NCBI RefSeq assembly: GCF_947623445.1
Contig: NC_135245.1
Location: 3,727,501-3,791,500 of the forward strand
Source of the DNA: Clavelina lepadiformis
Lineage: Eukaryota > Chordata > Ascidiacea > Aplousobranchia > Clavelinidae
Direction: 5' to 3'
Length of the DNA stretch: 64,000 bases
The notes under the pieces are model-generated. The model did not search any database. It worked only from the letters and a program-made list of their open reading frames with translations, and was not told the DNA's origin. Numbering within the stretch: the stretch's first letter is position 1; every line of letters starts with the position of its first letter. Of this stretch, positions 1 to 13,427 are shown piece by piece. Both the position numbers and the translations under genes were made by a program.

Positions 1-3000
1 TAAGCATCTTCAGTTCTTTTTCCAGTGAATCAATTCGTTGCTGTAATGCCTCTTCACGTCTTTGTGAGTCTTCGTTTATGTTTTCAGAATCTGCTCGCTT
101 CTTCAATTCAGTTTCAACTGAATAAATGTGTAATTTTAACTTTTCTATCTCTTCAAGGTTTCCATCAAATTTTTCATCTTCCTTATTCTTGAGCAAGTCT
201 TCCACTTTAAGAACCCTTTGCATAACTTGGCTTATTTCGTCCTGCGCTTTCAACACAGTTTCATTTTCAGCAGCTCTTTTTTCCCTCAATTCATTTTCAA
301 GATCGGTAAATTTTTTGAGGAGTTTGGAATCCCTGCTTTCAACAACATTTTTCATTTCCGTATCTAAATTTTTAAATTTTTCCCTTAACGTAGCAGCCTC
401 ATGTTGCACGTTGTACATTGCATCTTCATTATCTTTGCGTCGATCAAGCTCTTCTTCCAAGCGCGTTATCCTTTCTTGTAGTTCCTCTTCTCTGAGTGTG
501 GATGCTGCTTTTAGCTTCTGTTCATGTCTCTTTTTTTCATTCACTTCTTCTTCTAATGATGCCAAACGTGTTTTTAAATTTTCAGCTTCATGTTTCATAG
601 TATCAACCTGATCTTTATGATCAAATCCATGTCCTTGTAACTGAGCCTCCAAATCGACCAATTTCTTTTGCAATATTTTTGTTTCTCGTTCCGTAGCCAA
701 CAACGCAATATCATCCTTCTTGCGTTGTTCTTCTACTTTGTGTGTCAAGGCTTTTTCTATTTCTATAAACCTTGAGTGCGGGGCACGCTTTTGATTTTTA
801 ATTTGTCTTTCTAACTTATCTATTTTTGCTTTTAAAGCAAGTCCCTCCTTTTGTGCTAGATGTAATTTATCTTCATGTTTGTTTCTGCTGACAAGATCCT
901 GTTCTATTCTCCCGATCCAGTTTTCCAAATCTTCTTGCTTCTTTCTTTCGGCTTCATTGTGGTCTTTCTCTCTTTGCTTCCACTCATCCAAGTAGCTTTC
1001 AACGTCACTGAGTTGCATTTTTATTTCTCTTGCTTCATTTGTAGCCATACGAGCTGTAACGGCGTCAGACTTATCTTTTAAGGAGTTGAGGTCACCAATC
1101 ACAGTGCTGAGTTTTGTTCGGACCTCCTTGGCAACTTCATATGCTTTGTTTGCTAAATAAGTTTCGTCATCTCGCTTTTCTTCAAATTCTTCCTCTAAAA
1201 AGTGAAGTTTTTTCTTTAACGCTTCATTGTTTTCGATGCTTCTTTGATTGTTCTGCAAACTGCTTTCTGACTGCTCAGATTGGGATGGTGGCAAAGTATT
1301 AAGTGCGTTATTGTCAGCTTCAGGTTCTTCTGCAGTATTAACAACAACACTTTCAGTATGTGAAGTATTTTGAGACGATTTGTCAGCCTTCAAAGTAGCG
1401 GAGATCTCTTCTATCTCAACTTGTTTTGATGATGTGCCAACATCTTCATCAGGACTGCTTGAAGCAGCAATTTCTGAGATACCTTTTGATTCATCTACAT
1501 CTTCTACTGCATTTACAGAAGAACTACTAACTACAGGAGAAGCACCCTTTCTTGGATCATCAACTACACTTTCTTTTGCAGAAGACTCAGTATTATCACC
1601 ATGTACTTCTGCAACTGAAACTTGTGACGATGTATCACTTCCTTCAACTGTATCAACAGACTGTGGAAGTGTTTGCGAAGTTTTCTCTGTGGAAGACAGA
1701 TGTTCTATTTCATTTCTCTGTTTATCTGAACCATCAGATATGAAGTCTTTATCAGCTTTTTGATCTGCTAGCGCTGGATTTAAAGCAGTTTCTTGCATTA
1801 ACTTTTCCTCATTTTTCTGTTCAACATTTAGCAATGCATCTTTTACAGGTGCTTCATGTGGTGATGCTTCATCTTGTTTCTCTGTTTCGTTCAGCAACGC
1901 GTCTACATCTGTTGATTCTTTTGCAAGAGTTTCAGCTTGAAGGCCTAATGTTTCATCATGCTTAAGTGCTTCTATAGCTACATTATTCACAGAGGTTGGA
2001 TTTTGATTATCCGATGATGTTTCCACAGATGATGGTGCTGTTTTCTGATTTTCTTGTACAACCTTTACACTGCCATCTGAATCTATAGTGTCCAGTGTTG
2101 AAAATTTTTCTGGGTCTTCTATCTGTGACAAATTAATTGCATCTTGATTTTCTGCAAGCTGTTCCTTTGAAAATGAATCTAAACTTCCCTGTATGTTGTT
2201 TCCAGAATCCTCTATAGTGGAGGAATCAACTTTATTTGGAATCTGTTCAGGCACTAAGATTTGGTCAACTAGAAGAGTTTGGTTTTGCAGAAAACCTTCT
2301 TCTGCAGATAAATCCTGTGAAGTTGCATCATTATCTGCTTTTTCAATGACATCATTAGTTGATGAAATGTCTTCTTTTTCTTTTGACAAAACCAATTGTG
2401 ATGAACTGTCGTTCAATTGATCCAAAACAGTATGATCTTGATCTATTGTAGTAGCTTCAACAGTTGGCAAAGAACTCTCTTCTTCATTATCATGGCTGGT
2501 GGATCCCTTTGAAGGTAAAATGTGATCATCTGCAACTACTTGCTTTGACAATAATGTTTCACTATCTTGTTTGGCATGATGTACTTCTTTAGAATCACCA
2601 GTTTTTCCTGCATCTACATCATTGTCATTTTTGGCATCATTTTTCTTGTCAATCACTTTATGACTAGATGATAATTGAATATTTGATTTGTCTGTGTCAA
2701 TCTCCAGTCTATGTAGTTCATCATTTAATCCACTTCCAAGCTCTTCATGCACTGCAGTGTCATCAATGTTGTTTTCACCGTCATCTGCTGCCACAGGAGC
2801 CCGCTTATTTCTTATTTTAGTGTCTAGACCTTCATCTGTTGAATGACGATCCAAATCTGATGACTGTTCTGGGAAGGTATGTCCTTCTTCTATGGTTGTT
2901 GAAGTTTCTTTGACATTTGTTTCTTCTTGTGGAATTTTTTCATCTTGCAACACCTGATCTTTGGTGGAAATGTCTCTTTCGGTTGAAGTGTTGCTCTGAT

Positions 3001-6000
3001 CATTAGTGATTTGTAAATCATCAGAACTTCCTGAAATTCCTCTTTCAGTGTCTTTATCTTGCTCATCTTTGCTCCTGTAGCTTTTGTCAGTTGAGTCTGC
3101 AGCTATTTCTTCTTCAGCGTCGATCACTTCATCATCAGTGATCAAATCATCTTCCACTACAACTTCCTCTACCAGCTCCATGCTAAAGTAATCATTATAT
3201 TCATCTTCATCTTGCTCAGAACCATCTTTTGCTTCCAAGTCAATGTGCGACAACAATTCATCATTTTCATTTTTGTTATCAAGGGATGCAGCATGAAGAA
3301 CATCGCTCGACTCATCGGTTTTATCGAAAGCATCAACATGATTCATATTGTTCTTGTCATTCAGTTCAATGTCAGTTTTATTAGCTTCAACAGCAGAAAT
3401 TTTCTGGTTAGAGTCACCACTTTGTACCAGGTTGTCAGGTGTTGAGGTCAGGTGAACATCTGCCATAGCATTCCTTGCTTCTTCATCTTGCTTCAAGTTT
3501 TCCGTTGTTGTTTGCAATACTTTGGGTTTCTGATCGCTGAACTCTACATCTAGGGAAGAAGATCCATCCATTTGTGTTGAGCCGTCATCATCTTGTGTTG
3601 AAGCCTCTTTTCTGTTTTGATCAAGTTCATCCTCAGACAAAAATTCAAGATTCTCTTTATCTAAAGCTTCTGCATTTTCCAAAGAAGCTTTTCGAATAAC
3701 ATCATTAATATTTTCATCATCCATTTTACCATCTCCATGATAGTTTATGTTAAGTGCGATATCATCTGAGATTACATTATCAGAACTCTCAGAATCAACT
3801 TGTCCATAATTACTTGTGATCAACTCATTATCACTGCCATCATTTGGATCTGTATTACTGCTAAGGTCTTCATTATCTTCATTTTTTCCTAAGGCATTTT
3901 TTGACAAATTTGTATCTGATTCTGTTTCAACTGGTTGCTGCTCAGAATCGGTAGGTGATGAGCCTGGTGAGTGCTCCAACTTGGATACAAAATCTTCTGT
4001 ATCGCTTTCGATATCTTCTTCGTGTAAAACAGATGTTGAGCTTTTCGCATTTAACGCATTGATTCTACTTCCGGCATCTATATACCATTTCAAAAGATGA
4101 TTCTCTGCCCAATAGCTAAAATTACTTTTACCACCAAGAAAAACATCATGCGTGGATTCATGCAAACAGAAATTAACAGCATGCAAATTAGGAAGATGAT
4201 CACTCATAACAATCGTACCTTGGACTTCTTGTTCTTGTCCAGTTGGAGCAGCATTGTCTAAGTGCTTGCTAGTTGAAGATTCTGTCTGAGGATGTTCACC
4301 GGAAATAGAATCCTCATCCTTAGGTTTATCATCAAAAGAGTCAGTATTTCGAGTATCCGTTTGACCGTTTTCAACATCAACACCTGAGCTCGAAGAATAC
4401 GGTTCATTTGGTTCCTCAGATGTTTTAGTAGGAATCTCTTCTACTGCTTTGTGGGAAGAATCAACATCACCAGCATTATGATCATTAGAAGCAGGTTCTG
4501 AAGCATTACTGTCCACCAAGGTTGTCACTTTGGATAGTTTCAAATTTTGTGGAGTCTCCTGACTTACATGATCACTTTCAGACTGTGAAAGTTCAGTTAC
4601 ATGGTCAAATGATGGGCTTTGATTGTTTGTTTTCTTTTCATCTGAAGTTGCATCGGTTGAATCATTTTCATCTTTAGAGTTACTGTGATCTTCTTTGTTT
4701 TCCGAAGGATCAGATTCTGCAATGTTGTCTGTTGAAATTATTTTCTGAGTTGGATCTGAATTGGTTGTCTGATCACTTAGTTTGCTTGGTGGATTAGAAT
4801 TCAAATCCTGATCAACCTGTTCTTTCTCCACAGCAAGAGGTAGATCTCTTGTTTCAGATGATGGACTTGAAATTTGGATTTGCTCCAAGTGATTAATTTG
4901 TTGGGAGTTGTTTTGTTTTGTATTTATATTGTCCATCTCTTGGTTGCTTGTCTTGTCATCATCCACATTACTGGTTGTATTTGCTTCATCACCAGCAGCA
5001 AAATCTTTAGGGGACAACTTCTCTTCATCTTTGTTGAGATGATCTTTATGTGGACTTTCTCTAGAAGGTTCTTCATCATCAGATTTGTTGTCACTAACCT
5101 CCAGAGGAATAGCTTTAGAACTTTCTGAAGCATTTGTACTGTTTGCTTTCTTGAGATCACGTAAGCCTTCATCTGTGCTATTTTTCTCATCGTTCGCTGG
5201 AGGTGGCATTTCACCATCTTCTACTTGATTATGCTTGTTTGAATTCTCAGTATCGCCAATAATAATATTTTCAGTTGTTTCAGGCAATGATTTTGTCCCG
5301 ATGGCTGTTGAAGTGTGCGATTTATCTTCTTTCTGTTCACGATTAAGTTTAAAACTTAGTTCTGCTGAATCCAATCTCTGCTCGCTCATAGTCTCACTTG
5401 CGCCATATTCAGGAGAGTTATTGGCAGTTTCACCATCATTAGAATTTTTTATTGTTTGCTCATTTATTTCAGTATTTGCCTTAACGACTTCTTGCTCTGT
5501 TTCAATAATTGATGCAGTTTCAGGCATCTTTTGGTCTTCACCAATGTCTTTCCTGTTATCAGCACCTTTAGTGGACTCTTCATTGATTGAGTCAGTCTGA
5601 GAATTTGCGTCATTATCTACTTGGTGATCTAAATCATTTGAGGAATCAGGTGAGTCAACTGTGACAACAGCCTGAGCTGATTCGTCATTTATTTCATCAA
5701 CGGAAGACGATGCTGGTGGGGATGGCTCAGCAACACCATCAACCTGCATAAAACTGTCTACTGTGGTAGCAACACTGTCATCGCCTTCAATTTCATCCTT
5801 TTTTCGCTCTATTACAAGCTTCTGAAAGTGACAATTGAAACATTTACAAAAAATTACGGCAAAAATTGTTGTACACAGATTCTTCAAAAAAATATTTTAA
5901 GAGTAAAATATCTGAACAATCATTTCTAAAAATGAGTAGATCTATGCAAATATATACGTAAGACAGACTTGACATGAAATTGTTTGTTACCGGATCAATC

Positions 6001-9000
6001 AATGCTAAATTTGGTTTTTCCTCATCTTCACCATTCTTGTTCAGAAAGTCCTGAATAATAATTTTGTAGAAAAATTAAACAATTTGAAGAAAATTTTGCA
6101 GCCAAAATACTTCTATAGCTAGTGGGGATGTGAAAGTCAAATCTGAGAAATGATTTTATTCTAATCTTAAAGTAATTAATTGAATTTAATCTTATACCAG
6201 TACGCAGAGTTCAATATCGCACTAACACCCATCCACTCAAATACATTGAAATCCACTACACCCAAACGCTCCCATTTCTAGAACTCAAGTCAAGAAAAAT
6301 TGCAACTCATCGTTTTTATCTAATCTTTGTTACACCATTGCTTCTCTTTCAAGAAAATCAGAGGCAAATGTTTATTTTCTACAATTATATACCTTCTATC
6401 TGTAATTATTGTGCCAAATACCTATACATGGTGATTTGTTAACATGGCATTCTGTGCGTTGAATAACATTGCAACTTTCAAATGCAAGTGTGCTGTGCAT
6501 TAATATGTGGCGTGGTTTTCCTACAGTAAGTAGGTGAAATAGAAAAATGATGGTGAAATCAATTATTTAAGGTCTGTGCACTTCTGCAGAAGCACAAAGT
6601 AAGCATGTTTATTTAATGCGTTGCACAAAACAGCTGTTTATCTCGCTTGAAGCAATATTAGATGTTTGTGTAGAGTCGGAAAAGAAATCAAATTTATTCT
6701 TTAAGGCACTGATACTCAATCACACTAGAACCACATCTCTAATAGTAAGTGGGGAAATTGTTGGACAGACAGTTACATGTTTAAGGCTATTATGGGAAAC
6801 AAACCCCATACTAAGCTCGGTGAATTTTAATCCTTGTTTCGCTTGTGTAAACTGTATACCAACAAAATCACCAATTTATTGACAACAAAACAAAAAACAA
6901 CAATGTGGATTGTTGAATTTATACAGAAACTCGCCATATTTAATCCTTAGAATGTTATTTAACCATTATCTTAACATTTTCCAATATTTAGTTTCTTAAA
7001 AATATTAATGGTTGCACATAAAAAACATAGAATACCTGTTTGACATTATATGCAGTTTTTAAGACGAATGTGCCAAATCAGAGAAAATTCTGACTTTTTT
7101 TGCAAAAATTGTCCAATTTTTAAGCTTTTATGTTCAAATATCAAAATTTGCAAATACGAAACAAATTCTTTACAGTTGCAGAAAGTAATGAAATGGCAAA
7201 AAGTATGTTTGAAACTTTTTATTTGTATGATTAAGATTAACCTTAAATAAGGTCGAATGGATAAAACAAAAGCAATTTGGTTAGTTTGTACAAGCAAAGA
7301 CAGGCCACTTTGCTATGAATTACAGCAGCAGCGCTACTGCAAATTGTATTTAAAGTGCATAACTATCAAAAGTTATATATTGTTATTCTGAAAAAATTGA
7401 ATCTTTGTCTGCTAGGCACATCCCTAATAGCAGCTCTTTGTTTACAAAAAAAATTGGTAACAATGTTTAGAATTATTTCTTTTGAAAAGTCTATGAGAAC
7501 CACATTATGTTAATATTGAATAATGAAAATTACATGATGGGTTATGACAATGATGTTAATGTCAAACAGTAACATGTTAATAAGTATGGCTAAGTACTCT
7601 AACTAACGATAATGTTAGTCAAGCATGTTAGTAGGCTGTGTGAGTTTACTCTAAAGCAGGGGTGGGCAAACTTTTTGTACTGAGGGCCACATTTGAAAAA
7701 CTGTTGCTGCCGGGGAGCCGCACACTCTCATTACAAAGTAGGAAAACTTACCCGGTGTGTAAATAAACGCATATTCATATTAAACACAATTTTTGTATTT
7801 CACATTCAGTTACGTTTAAAGCTATGCAATCATCATCACAAAAGTTAATGAGACTTGTGCAACTGTTCACTGTTTAATTAACCTTTTTAATTAAAACAAT
7901 AAGTGATGAGTAGGAGTTTCTGCAAGTGCCGACGGGCCGCATAAAATGGACCTTCGGGCCGCATGCGGCCCGCGGGCCATAGTTTGCCCACCCCTGCTCT
8001 AAAGTCTAAGCAGTATACAAGTTTTCGTAACAAGTATCAACTTTCACAAACAGAATTCTGACACAGTTTTCAAATATGGTATGCAAATCAATAATGACTT
8101 TGAAACAAGCAGAACTACTTTTAAAATTTTTATTGTAACCACTTAAAGGAGGTTTTCTGATTAGAAAGTAGGATATTATTGGTACAAGTCTATCAAAATC
8201 TCTGGAATTAAACACCATAATAGCTAACAGGTATATCAACTTGAACAACACCATTAACTTTAAAAGGCTCTTCAACAGTCTACCATTAAACTAATTTGTT
8301 AGTTTGCAGTTTAAGTGGTCTAATGTCAAATCCAACCAATCTAGCTACTACAAGGCAATGACAAGTTCAAAGCTGAAACATATGCACTATAATGCACCCC
8401 CAATGCTGTTCTGTTGGTTATTTGTAGCAAAGCCACACATGAAATAACCACAGCTTTTGCAAATATCTTCACCTTAATATTTACGAGTACAGAAGGCTTG
8501 TGATGAAATACAATATATTCTTTGACAAAAGTACCAGGAAAGAAACCAAATCGCTCACTTCCAAGGACCTAATGCAAGTTAAATTACTTTAAAAAGCCAA
8601 ATGCAACATTTTCCATTAACGCCAAAAAACACATAACCATATATGCACAAAACATATATTAATTCCTACTATATGCATGAAACATATATTCTTTTTGCAT
8701 GAAAAAAACAGTGAACTTACACTAAGTGGAGCACTAATTTAGTCAACTAGAATAGTCACATTACAAATTTCTTCAAATATATACATGTTTGTAACTTAGG
8801 CAGCAATTGTCCAAAAGCAAAAAAATTGTTATACATCTAAATAAACAAGGTCAATCTATCGATCAAAGACAGAAAGTCTAATAATTCCATGTTCAATCAG
8901 TAAATATATGAATAAGCTACCCATCAAAAAAATATCATTTAACATAAATTTACACAATTAGTGTCATATGTATGATATTATATGTAAAATTTTGTTTACG

Positions 9001-9561
9001 ATTGTTTATGATCTTACCTGTCCACCCCAAAGATCTGTTTTTGTGCCAGCTTTTTTCCCTTTGACCAGGACAACATCACCCTTTCTTAAATTGAGAAACT
9101 TTTTATCTCTTGGTTGATATGCAAGCTTAGCTGTTCCTTCGGAAATAGAGTCTAATACAAACAAGCTTAGGTTATACGTGTGTAATATTTTATTTGGTGT
9201 GTTTTGTGTGATAAGTATAGAGTATGTTTTTTGCTACACTGACAGGCAAATGGGAATTGATAATTCGTATTCAAATTTTTAAATACTATTAATTACTTAT
9301 AAAAACATTTTTTAGATCAAACCTTGTGTATAATTTTTATTTTTTGTCTGTTTTCCTTTAAAAATTTTGTGGTGACAGAGTTTATGGCAAAATCATGCAA
9401 AATTAATTTGAAATTCACTGAAAATTGAAACAAATAGCAACTGTAACAACTTTACCAGCACAATCTTCATCAGTGCATCGCATCGTTTCACCAAGCTGCG
9501 CATATCCATCAACGATTGCAAATACAATAGTAAGTGCTACCAGATTGAGAAAAAGTTTCAT
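1..9561 (-). CDS. MIA3: TANGO1/MIA3-like ER cargo receptor, 3' end beyond left edge
   Basis: Exons on the minus strand are 9456-9561, 9018-9151, 8473-8568, 5991-6050 and one giant exon from 5821 to the left edge. All join at GT/AG in one open frame, about 2,070 residues. Exon 1 encodes a signal peptide (MKLFLNLVALTIVFAIVDG). Residues ~38-112 are the SH3-like MIA domain: LRKGDVVLVKGKK, then TDLWGG, then ERFGFFPGTFVKEY. The giant exon first encodes a low-complexity acidic Ser/Asp/Glu-rich stretch and then, over 1-1240, a dense Glu/Lys/Leu coiled coil. TANGO1 sits at ER exit sites, binds bulky cargo in the lumen through this SH3 fold and recruits COPII from the cytosol. Known relatives have a membrane segment, cytosolic coiled coils and a proline-rich C-terminus. 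None is seen here, so they should lie to the left. The part in view is already longer than the whole human protein (~1,900 aa). MIA2/cTAGE5 is a less likely name. Confidence 0.9.
6051..8472. other. Intron 3 of MIA3
   Basis: This 2.4-kb AT-rich intron separates the last SH3 exon from the 60-nt exon 4. Apart from the hAT MITE at 7657-7996 I see no exon, RNA gene or conserved motif in it. Short ORFs here lack support. Confidence 0.6.
7657..7996. mobile_element. hAT-type MITE in MIA3 intron 3
   Basis: This 340-bp element has imperfect terminal inverted repeats (CAGGGGTGGGCAAACTTTTT at the left; ...AGTTTGCCCACCCCTG at the right). It is flanked by a perfect 8-bp target-site duplication CTCTAAAG at 7649-7656 and 7997-8004. 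The CAGGGGT terminus and 8-bp duplication are hallmarks of hAT transposons. There is no transposase ORF, so it is non-autonomous. It is more GC-rich than the surrounding intron. Confidence 0.9.
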
Positions 9562-11466
9562 CTCTTGTTTGCTTATGTCACTTTAGATTCACAGTGAGAC
9601 ATACACCAAGGATATAGTGAATGCAAATTAAATTGCCAGTACAATTAGCAGGTTTTAATGTTATTGTGACACATATATAGGCGTATATATACCTGCACCA
9701 AAATCATGCATAACATCAATCTAAAAATCAGAAATTTAACTGAGACGATAAACGGATATAGGTTATACATTCTGACATTCCTAAAATCAGCAGAAAATTA
9801 GAAGTTTTGTTTAGATAGTTTTTTTAGAAACTGGTAGTTTAGTTTTGTTATTTCTAGTTGAGGTAGTTTAGTAAGTGTATCAAGGCCTATGCAGTTTAAT
9901 TCTCAAATAACTAAAATCAACTGTTCATAAACAACAAAAGGCTAGCCTTTTTCGTAAAATAACAAGCTATCTATAACAATGGATCAGATACCATGTCCAT
10001 TCTCGTTTTTCGCCTGACTTGGGACTTTTGAGCTTTGGCCCAATTTATAATAAATAGGCCTATATATATACAGAAGATTCCAGTTTAACATTTATATAAG
10101 ATTTAAGTTTTTAGATTAAAATCTATAATATTTAAGGTAGAAAAAGATTTAAGCCTTCAGTGCACAATAAAATTTGCGTCTTCGCATGCACGATTTCTTT
10201 TTAAAAACTGCCGTGCTTTCGAGTAGTGCATAGTTTTAAAAACTATTTGGGAGCTTTTGAGCTACTCTTACATTTACCTCATCATGGTCATGGTCCTCAC
10301 AGACAGTTTTTGTATTCTGCATACCATAGGCTTATACATCTTTTCTTGGTTTTCAATCCAGCCTCCTTGTAACTTTATTTTTTATTACAAAACTGCTTTT
10401 CACGATAACATTTTTCAACAGTTTAATTTTTCAAGAAATTTCCGTTACCGTGACACCGTCATTGACGAAACCGCTTTTTCTGGCGTACCGTTCTAGAAGA
10501 GTATGCTACAAGACTATGGTTACCTTACTGCGTAGTGTATCGGACTTCTATTACAGTAGCATCTTATAACAGTGAGCCTACAAAACCAATGACATACTGG
10601 CATATGCCTTTATGGATTACTTTTAGCTCGTAAATCGATTTGTATCCGGCATCGTAAGCACTGTTACGCATGAGTGCTTACAATTCTGCGTCATACATAA
10701 GCTGGAATCATGACTACAGTCTTTCTAAAAATTGGACGGGATAATATTTGAATACACAGACTTAAAAAAACACTTTTATGAAATATTTTTCCACTAATTC
10801 ATGAACATGATATAATAAAAAAAACTTGTCTGTAAAGAAGAACAAGAAACAAGCTTGGAGACGTGATACTCTAATAAGAAAGTGAGGGGACGGCAATATA
10901 GCCACCCCATTCGTCAAGGATTAGCCCATAGGAAAGGGAAAAAGGAATCCACGGATTAGCCATTCGTATGAGCGGAAAGGAATAATTCCATCTTTTAGTA
11001 ATAGCTCTTTCGATTTAAAGCTGATTATTATTCGATAGCCACAGGTCACACACACAACTAAAAATCCTTTTAATTTAATTATTCTGTTTTCTTCAGAAAT
11101 ACTTTTTCTGCTGAATATAACTCCACACAACACGATTCCATAGTTTTATTGTAAAAATCATGACTCCAAGTGTGCAATGCTAAAGCCTTGGGTGCTGTCA
11201 CAAAACAAAAGGCTCAAAGTATTACTTTGGTGCAATGCCCAAGTATTACTACTTTTAAAACATAAAACTTACTCGAGCAAAAAGGCTTTTGGCAGTAAAA
11301 GGTGTGTTAACCTAATGAGAAAACATTGATTTGTAGTAACCATAATTGAAACAACACATAGTTTTTGTAAACATGCGTGACTGCCTGTGACCAAGTGTAG
11401 TATCATTTCCTTCTTCAAACTTAAACAAAAATGTAACTTTCACATTTAGGTATCAAACGTTGATGA
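9562..11466. other. Intergenic region between MIA3 and the U1A-like gene
   Basis: The stretch upstream of the MIA3 start and downstream of the U1A-like stop holds no supported gene. It contains one copy of a dispersed T-rich repeat at about 10362-10470. Open frames such as the one near 10257-10496 overlap that repeat and look spurious. Confidence 0.5.
10362..10470. repeat. Dispersed T-rich repeat, copy 1
   Basis: The segment begins CCTTGTAACTTTATTTTTTA, continues through an ACTGCTTTTCACGATAACA motif and ends near a GTGACACCG motif. It matches, with gaps, the segments at about 21830-21978 and 32122-32275. Those two are copies of each other through the segmental duplication. No terminal repeats or target duplication could be delimited, so the class is unknown. 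Confidence 0.55.
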
Positions 11467-12626
11467 CTATTTCTTTGCAAAGGTAACTTTCATTGCATGG
11501 GTGGGTGATATTCTGAATCCCTGCAGAGGTTCCTTTGCATCTGATGCTTGGACTTCAGACTCAAATTCCACAAAAGCGATGTCATGACGACCTGGCACCA
11601 ATCGAACCTCTTTGAATCCAGGATATCTAAGAAACAAGATTTCATGGCATTATTAACCACTTGCACAAAAATAAAAATGTCCCCACAATAATATTTAAAA
11701 ATGTCTAAACCTGTTAAAAAGCACTGTAAGCATTCCTTCTTGCGTCTCTGGGGGCAAATTGTTCAAAAACAGAATATGATTGGGCGGATTGTCACTGCCA
11801 TCATCATCCACTATTTTTGACGGTGGCCCACCTGTTATTCAAGAAAAATTTGGGTCAATATATTAAAAAACATTGACCATGCTTTGAATGAAACCACTTT
11901 TCAATTTTTTACCTGGCATATTCCCTTGATTCGTTGGAGCAGTCTTTGGCTAAAAACAATATTCAATTTTAAATAAATTCAAATTTTGAAATAAAGTCAT
12001 TGAAACATCATGAACACTTTGACATACTTTCTTAGGTTCCTTCTTTTTCTTTTTCTTTTCTTTCACTCTCTCTTGGTACGTTCCTTTGATTTTGGCAATA
12101 CAATCAGAGTCTTTCTTCGAATATGCTAATCTCTGAAAAACGAAAACAGTTGCTCTGCATTAACGATCAACAAGTGAAAACCATACATAACACATCATTG
12201 AAAATAGGCATAATAGTGATACATTTAACTTGTAGTTATAAAACTGGAAAATCTTAACATGCTATTTGGTCATAAATCAGCAACTTGGCAAATATGAGCT
12301 ACCATGGGTTTGTCATAGAATGGGAAACCCTGCATAGAGCGCAATGCATTTGTTGCACTGTTAATATCTTTGAAAATAACGAACGCCTGTCCTCTCATCT
12401 TCAGTGTCTTCATTGCCACAATGTCCAAGATCTGGCCAAATTGCGAAAATATCGCATACAAGGATTTCTTCAGTTCTGCAGACAAAATATAAAAATTAGA
12501 CATAACTTTCAGTAAAAATTTTGTAAAATTTCAAAACCACATGGAATTTTAAAATACTTTACCTTCCTTTTTGATCTTTTCGTTTAGGTTGTTCACATAA
12601 ACGGTATGATTAGGTCTAATATCCAT
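11467..12626 (-). CDS. SNRPA: U1A/U2B''-type snRNP protein (SNF family), two RRMs
   Basis: Six exons on the minus strand (12563-12626, 12303-12475, 12028-12132, 11913-11949, 11711-11831, 11467-11626) join in frame to 219 aa. RRM1 has RNP2 VYVNNL and RNP1 RGQAFVIF. It is followed by the family hallmark [18 protein letters not shown] and a Lys-rich linker. RRM2 carries LFLNNL and HDIAFVEF and ends at TFAKK-stop. U1A and U2B'' bind stem-loops of U1 and U2 snRNA in the spliceosome. Flies have a single dual-role protein, SNF, of very similar length; vertebrate U1A is longer. The size and short linker here fit the SNF/U2B'' type. A polypyrimidine-rich stretch ending in an acceptor-like AG lies 4 nt before the ATG, so the message may be trans-spliced or have a 5' UTR intron. 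Confidence 0.95.
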
Positions 12627-13427
12627 AGTTCTTGAGTAAAGCAACAAAAAACCTAGACAACCTTCATTGTAAATGAGATATATATTAAAGTTTATTAGTA
12701 ACACAGACAACCAAAAGTTAGGAAAAAGCAAAATTAAATTAGTAAGTGAATAATTGAAAAGAGAATTAACAAGAAATGTTACTACAACACCACAAACAAA
12801 ATAAAAACACAATATTAAACTTGGTAATATTTATCGGTTTACAGCAACCATTCAAACAACCTACACTTGACAAGGTTGGATAGTAAAGAAAGGAATACTG
12901 TGAATCAGTGATAGATGATAATTAACTGCAAGCATAGCACTGCATTGCAAATTTGGTAACCGTTAGGCCATAAATTTTACTTATCAAATTGTTAATTCAT
13001 AGATTTGGGATGGTTGTAATAAAACACAAATCTGAACAAATATCAACCATTTTTGTTGTTTTTGGGGATCGGAAGCTTGTGTATTTGGGTTAAATCCTTC
13101 GTTTTGCACTAACTAATAAACCAACAGCAAACTGTTACAAGTTTTCGGTTGTGGGATCAACAATCGAATGATCACTATAACTTTTAATTATTTCATAAAA
13201 GCAAAAAAGATCGATTTCTTTCCATTACTAGCAACATAACAAGTTTGAGTAAAACTTACTTGCTCATTTAGAATACACTTATAATAAAAGCTAAATGAGC
13301 AAATTTCGCTTTTGACTTGGACAAATGTCATAGTAAACTATTTCTATTCTTATCAGAATCTTTTTCTATTTGGTACATCCTTGGCTTGGATTACTTATAA
13401 GAATACATTAGTTTAGGCTCAAAGTCT
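12627..13427. other. Spacer between PGAM5-like and U1A-like genes
   Basis: About 800 bp of AT-rich sequence separates the stop of the PGAM5-like gene from the start of the U1A-like gene, both on the minus strand. I see no additional exon. The spacing is too long for a typical tight chordate operon, though both genes have acceptor-like sites next to their start codons. Confidence 0.5.

Noticed and set aside
126..5600. Many plus-strand open frames rich in Ser/Phe/Leu opposite the MIA3 giant exon
   Set aside because: They are antisense shadows of the Glu/Lys/Asp/Ser-rich coding exon; the minus-strand frame is open throughout and linked to the SH3 exons.
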